From Verrucomicrobiota bacterium (lineage in GTDB: Bacteria; Verrucomicrobiota; Verrucomicrobiia; Opitutales; Opitutaceae), in assembly GCA_023443985.1 (NCBI GenBank), contig JAEZSJ010000306.1, positions 1 through 10,477 on the forward strand: a stretch of 10,477 bases of DNA. Reading direction: 5' to 3'. A program made the translations under genes and the position numbers. Shown here one piece after another: positions 7,483 through 10,477 of this stretch. The stretch's first letter is position 1; every line of letters begins with the position of its first letter. The notes under the pieces are model-generated. The model did no database searches and had not been told where the DNA came from. It saw only the letters and a list, made by a program, of their open reading frames with translations.

Positions 7483-8370
7483 ATGAGATCCCTCCTCGAC
7501 GCGCTCCGCCGCGGGCGCCCCCTGGTCTCCGACGGCGCCTGGGGCACCTTTCTCTACCAACGCGGCCTCCAGCCCGGCGAATGCCCCGAACTATGGAACG
7601 TGACCCGCCGCGCCGACGTGGCGGCGATCGCCGGGAGCTACGTCGCGGCCGGTGCGGACCTGATCCTCACCAACAGCTTTGGCGGCAGTCCGCACAAGCT
7701 CGCCGGATACGGTCTCGCCGACCGGGCGGCGGAGCTCAACGAGGCGGCGGGCGCGATCTCGCGCGCGGCCGCCGGCGCCGACCGGCTCGTGCTCGGCTCG
7801 ATGGGGCCGACCGGCGTGATGCTCATGATGGGCGAGGTCTCCGAGGAGGAGCTCGCCGCCGGCTTCGCAACGCAGGCGGCGGCGCTGCAGAAGGGCGGGG
7901 TCGACGGTCTCTGCCTGGAGACGTTCTCGGCCCTGGACGAGGCCGCCGTGGCGATCCGCGCGGCGAAGCAGGCCACCGGTCTGCCGATCGCGTGCACCTT
8001 CACCTTCGAGCGCACGCCCGCCGGCGATTTCCGCACGATGATGGGCGTGTCGCCCGAGGAGATGGTCGAGGCGGTGAAGGAGGCCGGCGCCGACATCGTG
8101 GGCACGAACTGCGGCAACGGTTTCGAGCAGATGATCGAGATTGTCCGCCTGATCCGGAGAGTGGATGCGACCACGCCGGTGCTCGTGCACGCCAACGCCG
8201 GCAAACCGCAGTACGTGGACGGCAAGACCGTGTTCCCCGAGACCCCCGAGATGATGGCGGCGCACCTCGACGAGTTGCTCGCCGCCGGGGCGAACATCGT
8301 CGGCGGCTGCTGCGGCACCGGGCCGGCGCACATCCGCGCGATCGCGGAGAAGGTCCGGCCACGCGGATGA
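7483..8370 (+). CDS. Stand-alone homocysteine S-methyltransferase (MetH N-module / BHMT family)
   Basis: The protein is 295 residues from ATG 7483, a TIM-barrel homocysteine S-methyltransferase domain (PF02574) and nothing else. It opens with the family motif VSDGAWGTFLYQRGL (15-29) and has TNSFGG (63-68). The three zinc-binding cysteines are all present: C210 (GTNCGNG) and C276-C277 (GGCCGTGP). Zn there activates the homocysteine thiol for attack on a methyl group. It corresponds to the first module of cobalamin-dependent methionine synthase. The next module of MetH, the pterin-binding methyltetrahydrofolate domain, is absent here and from the whole window. The gene follows the corrinoid-carrier gene by 19 bp and its stop overlaps the next start (ATGA at 8367-8370). 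Probable reaction: methyl-corrinoid plus homocysteine to methionine. An S-methylmethionine- or betaine-type donor cannot be excluded. Confidence 0.9.
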   Translation: MRSLLDALRRGRPLVSDGAWGTFLYQRGLQPGECPELWNVTRRADVAAIAGSYVAAGADLILTNSFGGSPHKLAGYGLADRAAELNEAAGAISRAAAGADRLVLGSMGPTGVMLMMGEVSEEELAAGFATQAAALQKGGVDGLCLETFSALDEAAVAIRAAKQATGLPIACTFTFERTPAGDFRTMMGVSPEEMVEAVKEAGADIVGTNCGNGFEQMIEIVRLIRRVDATTPVLVHANAGKPQYVDGKTVFPETPEMMAAHLDELLAAGANIVGGCCGTGPAHIRAIAEKVRPRG

Positions 8371-9119
8371 GCGTCCGTCTGCCAGAGACCGAGCGGGAGG
8401 ACGGCGCGCGCGAGGTCGGCATCGGCTTCGCCGACCTGGCGGTGGACCGCGGCGGCGTGGTGGACGTGCTCGGCTACCGCGAGCGGGAGATGCCGGAACA
8501 TTTCGGCGAGCTGCTCGACCGCGCCCTGGGTGAGGCGGCGCACCGCTGCCTGCCCCGCGCCGGCTACCGGTTGGTCGCGGGCGGCCGTGAGCCGGGCCGG
8601 TACGATGCGGTGCGGGCCGGCGGCACGGTGTTCGCGACGCAGAAGATCGTGGCCGGGGCGCTCGGGCGCGCGGAGCAACTGGCGGTCTTCGCCTGCACGA
8701 TCGGGCCCGGGCTTGAGGAGTGGGCGCGCGAGCAGATGGCCCACGATCCGGCGCTCGGCTTCATCGCGGACGCGGTCGGCTCGGCGGTGGCCGAGGCGTT
8801 GGCGGACCGGTTGCACGACCACCTCGAGTTCGAGATGGCGCGGCGCGGGTGGCGGATCTCGAACCGCTACAGCCCGGGTTATTGTGGCTGGTCGGTGGCG
8901 GAGCAGCACCAGCTCTTCGCGCTGCTGCCGGCGGGCTTTTGCGGGATCGCGCTGGGGGAGTCGGCGTTGATGCACCCGGTGAAATCCGTGAGCGGCATCG
9001 TGGGCGTCGGCGCCGAGGTGAGCCACAGCGACTACCTCTGCGACGTCTGCCACCAGCGCGACTGCACCTACCGGCGCTACCACGCTCGGCGCAAGGCGGT
9101 GCCGGAACCTGTTTCCTGA
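8367..9119 (+). CDS. Stand-alone methionine-synthase activation-domain protein with C-terminal Cys motif
   Basis: The protein is 250 residues; its ATG overlaps the preceding TGA by 4 nt, which implies translational coupling. The C-terminal half resembles the MetH activation domain (PF02965): RYSPGYCGWSVAEQHQLFALL (167-187) corresponds to the S-adenosylmethionine-binding R-x-x-x-G-Y loop, followed by ALGESALMHPVKSVSGIVGVG (195-215), the conserved M-x-P-x-x-SVSG segment. In MetH this domain uses SAM and reduced flavodoxin to rescue cob(II)alamin. Residues ~20-130 match the weakly conserved N-terminal half of stand-alone activation subunits (FACTIGPGLEEWA, 108-120). After the fold comes C225-x2-C228-x4-C233-TYRR, a three-cysteine motif that I recall from similar clostridial-type proteins and that could ligate Fe-S or Zn. 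Separate reactivation proteins are known, for example beside the short MetH of Thermotoga. Here it most likely reactivates the corrinoid carrier encoded two genes upstream. Confidence 0.85.
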   Translation: MSVRLPETEREDGAREVGIGFADLAVDRGGVVDVLGYREREMPEHFGELLDRALGEAAHRCLPRAGYRLVAGGREPGRYDAVRAGGTVFATQKIVAGALGRAEQLAVFACTIGPGLEEWAREQMAHDPALGFIADAVGSAVAEALADRLHDHLEFEMARRGWRISNRYSPGYCGWSVAEQHQLFALLPAGFCGIALGESALMHPVKSVSGIVGVGAEVSHSDYLCDVCHQRDCTYRRYHARRKAVPEPVS

Positions 9120-9136
9120 AACTGAATTCAACCAAC

Positions 9137-9140
9137 GAGG
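9137..9140 (+). promoter_or_regulatory. Shine-Dalgarno of the second URO-D-like gene
   Basis: GAGG lies 9 nt before ATG 9150, inside the 30-bp gap after the activation-protein gene. This is the clearest ribosome binding site in the locus, where the other starts lack one, and it supports this start codon. Confidence 0.55.
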
Positions 9141-9149
9141 ATCCCGACC

Positions 9150-10184
9150 ATGACCGACCCCCAATGGGACGCACTGCTCAAGACGATCAAGGGTGAGACG
9201 CAGCACCCGCTGCCCGCCGGCTTCATCATCGACTGCCCGTGGTTGCCGAACTGGTACGGAGTGCGGATCCTCGACTACTTCACCAACGACGCCCTCTGGC
9301 TCGAGGCGAACCTCAAGGCGCTGCGCACCTTCCCGGACGCGATGTTCCTGCCCGGCTTCTGGTCGGAGGTGGGCATGTGCACGGAGCCGTCGGCCTTCGG
9401 CGTGCGCTGCACGTTCCCGGCGAACGAGTTTCCCCACGCGCACAAGCTCATCCGCACCACGCAGGACATCGACGACCTCGTCGTGCCCGATCCGCACACC
9501 GACGGTTTCGCGCCGTTCATCCTCAACCGCCTGAAGCTCGCGCAGCCGCACATCGAGGCGGCCGGCCACAAGATCCGTTTCGCGGTCGCGCGCGGGCCGC
9601 TGAACGTCGCCAGCTACCTCATGGGCACGACGGAGTTCCTCACGCTGCTCATGATGGAGCCCGACAAGGGCGAGCTGCTCCTGCGCAAGATCACCGACTA
9701 CCTGAAGGCGTGGCTCACGCTGCAGCGCGAGACGTTCCCCTCGATCGACGGCATCTTCATGCTCGACGACATCATCGGGTTCATGGGCGAGGACGACTTC
9801 CGCACCTTCGGCCTGCCGCTCTTCAAGGAGCTTTACGACGCGCCGGTGTCGGTGCGTTTTCTGCACAACGACGCCCCGTGCAAGGTCTGTGCGCCGATCC
9901 TGCCGGAGATGGGCGTGAACCTCTTCAACATGGGCTTCGAGGTGAGCCTCGCGGAGCTCAAGGAGCTCACGCAGAACAAGGTCACCCTCGTGGGCAACCT
10001 GCCGCCGCGCGACGTGCTCGCGAAGGCCGATGCCGCCGGTGTCTACGCCGCGACGAAGGCGATGCTCGACGCCGTACCCGACAAATCGCGACTGGTCGTC
10101 TCCTGCGGCGGCGGCATGCCGCCCGGCGTGAGCACGGAGAACGTGAATGCGTTCCTGCGCGCGGTGCGGGAGTGCGGAAGATAG
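9150..10184 (+). CDS. Second URO-D superfamily protein, divergent putative methyltransferase
   Basis: The protein is 344 residues in the uroporphyrinogen decarboxylase superfamily (PF01208), clearly different from the first copy in the locus. It has FLPGFWSEVGMCTEPSAFG near 66-84, the 'pefG' region of the family, ARGPLNVASYLMGTTEFL at 147-164, and the C-terminal pattern LVGNLPPRDVL (280-290) then SCGGGMPPG (318-326). The heme-UroD Arg motif is absent. The zinc region differs from MtaA: the H-x-C is replaced by H239-N-D241 (FLHNDAP), with C244 and C247 just after and C319 retained in SCGGGMPPG. The metal site could therefore use other ligands or be altered. URO-D-like proteins with this HND variant are, as I recall, frequent near corrinoid proteins and sugar-degradation genes in environmental genomes, with unknown substrates. 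It may handle the methyl donor while the first copy handles another transfer. The stop codon lies within a small repeat array. Confidence 0.8.
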   Translation: MTDPQWDALLKTIKGETQHPLPAGFIIDCPWLPNWYGVRILDYFTNDALWLEANLKALRTFPDAMFLPGFWSEVGMCTEPSAFGVRCTFPANEFPHAHKLIRTTQDIDDLVVPDPHTDGFAPFILNRLKLAQPHIEAAGHKIRFAVARGPLNVASYLMGTTEFLTLLMMEPDKGELLLRKITDYLKAWLTLQRETFPSIDGIFMLDDIIGFMGEDDFRTFGLPLFKELYDAPVSVRFLHNDAPCKVCAPILPEMGVNLFNMGFEVSLAELKELTQNKVTLVGNLPPRDVLAKADAAGVYAATKAMLDAVPDKSRLVVSCGGGMPPGVSTENVNAFLRAVRECGR

Positions 10185-10225
10185 GTCGTATGGGTCGCAT
10201 AGGCCCCATGGGACCTATCCGACCC
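10181..10225. repeat. Array of five degenerate 9-mers, partly palindromic
   Basis: Five units of 9 nt run head to tail (first ATAGGTCGT at 10181, third ATAGGCCCC at 10199, fourth ATGGGACCT at 10208), with approximate consensus ATRGGNCCY. The last unit is the most diverged. Positions 10192-10225 also form an imperfect 34-nt inverted repeat centred on CCCATGGG, with mismatches only at two symmetric pairs. The array overlaps the TAG stop (10182-10184) of the URO-D-like gene. I recall similar short 'TAGGTCCTA'-type arrays from Verrucomicrobia and Planctomycetes intergenic DNA. Confidence 0.6.
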
Positions 10226-10230
10226 TAGCC

Positions 10231-10262
10231 AAAAACAACGCCCGCTCCCTGGCAGGAGCGGG
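10231..10262 (-). terminator. Intrinsic terminator for the leftward PfkB kinase gene
   Basis: The arms cccgctcc (10241-10248) and ggagcggg (10255-10262) form a perfect 8-bp GC-rich stem with a 6-nt loop. Read on the minus strand, the stem is followed by cgttgttttt, a T-rich tract, as expected of a Rho-independent terminator about 64 bp past the kinase stop. On the plus strand only a weak T-run follows, so termination of the methyl-transfer operon here is possible but less certain. The stretch between it and the kinase stop (10263-10325) shows nothing I recognise. Confidence 0.75.
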
Positions 10263-10325
10263 TGGGTGATTTCTGCGGGGCGGCGAAACGCTCACTCGTT
10301 CCGCTACGGGCTGCGACTTGCGCGT

Positions 10326-10477
10326 TCAGCGCTGCACGCGGGCGCCGCCACCGGACATGAGCTTCTCGACCTCCTTGCGGGTGGCCATCGAGGTGTCGCC
10401 GGGGGTGGTCGACGCCAACGCGCCGTGGGCGGCGCCGTACTCGACGGCCTTCTGCGGGTCGTTGGCGGAGAGGAAGC
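10326..10477 (-). CDS. kdgK: PfkB-family sugar kinase C-terminus, probably 2-keto-3-deoxygluconate kinase (partial)
   Basis: Only the last 49 residues are in the window (stop TGA at 10328-10326); the start lies beyond the right edge. The visible part reads FLSANDPQKAVEYGAAHGAL, then ASTTPGDTSMATRKEVEKLM, ending in GARVQR. This matches the C-terminal pattern of PfkB (ribokinase) carbohydrate kinases, in particular KDG kinases, whose tails carry 'ALKHTxPGDFNxxTxxEVExLxxGxGxGRVxR'. The catalytic Asp region is outside the window. KDG kinase phosphorylates 2-keto-3-deoxygluconate in hexuronate and pectin breakdown. The gene converges on the methyl-transfer locus and ends at its own terminator hairpin. 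The PfkB assignment is fairly safe; KDG specificity is an inference from a short tail. Confidence 0.72.
   Translation of the reverse strand, partial: FLSANDPQKAVEYGAAHGALASTTPGDTSMATRKEVEKLMSGGGARVQR

Noticed and set aside
7638..9866. 742-codon minus-strand open frame across the homocysteine methyltransferase, activation and URO-D-like genes
   Set aside because: It runs antisense to three genes with clear catalytic motifs, has biased composition (Arg, His, Val, Ala) and no family resemblance, so it is a GC shadow.
10192..10225. Insertion-sequence end or attachment site
   Set aside because: No transposase or integrase, no matching second copy and no target duplication in the window; the palindromy comes from the 9-nt repeat units.

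Overview
This 10.5-kb, very GC-rich window looks like chromosomal DNA from a bacterium of the Planctomycetes-Verrucomicrobia-Chlamydiae group. An Opitutaceae-like Verrucomicrobium is my best guess. The grounds are a HrpB-type helicase C-terminus, secreted DUF2264 and GH43 carbohydrate enzymes, several starts without a clear Shine-Dalgarno, and a short 9-nt-period intergenic repeat. The assignment is an inference from composition and gene families. I see no mobile element, CRISPR array, rRNA or tRNA.

Left part (1-5477). The window opens inside a helicase gene (hrpB-like, + strand). Facing it is a small four-helix membrane protein of unknown function (- strand). Next come two convergent genes for exported carbohydrate-active proteins: a DUF2264 protein (+) and a glycoside hydrolase family 43 enzyme with a C-terminal CBM6/35-like module (-). 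Each has a recognisable signal peptide.

Central and right part (5659-10184). Five co-directional genes form a compact corrinoid methyl-transfer locus. In order they are a URO-D superfamily methyltransferase of MtaA/CmuA type with an intact H-x-C...C zinc motif, a two-domain corrinoid carrier, a stand-alone homocysteine S-methyltransferase, a stand-alone methionine-synthase activation-domain protein with a C-terminal cysteine motif, and a second divergent URO-D-like protein. Together they resemble a cobalamin-dependent methionine synthase taken apart into single polypeptides, with the folate-binding module missing and two URO-D-type proteins in its place. The simplest reading is that a methyl group from an unidentified donor passes to the corrinoid and then to homocysteine, and that the activation protein rescues oxidised cobalamin. 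The donor cannot be read from the sequence.

Right edge. After the locus lie a 45-bp array of five degenerate 9-mers that includes the stop codon of the last gene, then an intrinsic terminator oriented for the opposite strand, then the 3' end of a PfkB-family sugar kinase gene that best fits 2-keto-3-deoxygluconate kinase. The sugar-acid kinase and the two exported glycan enzymes flank the methyl-transfer genes. This suggests, without proving it, use of an O-methylated or methyl-esterified uronate-containing polysaccharide.
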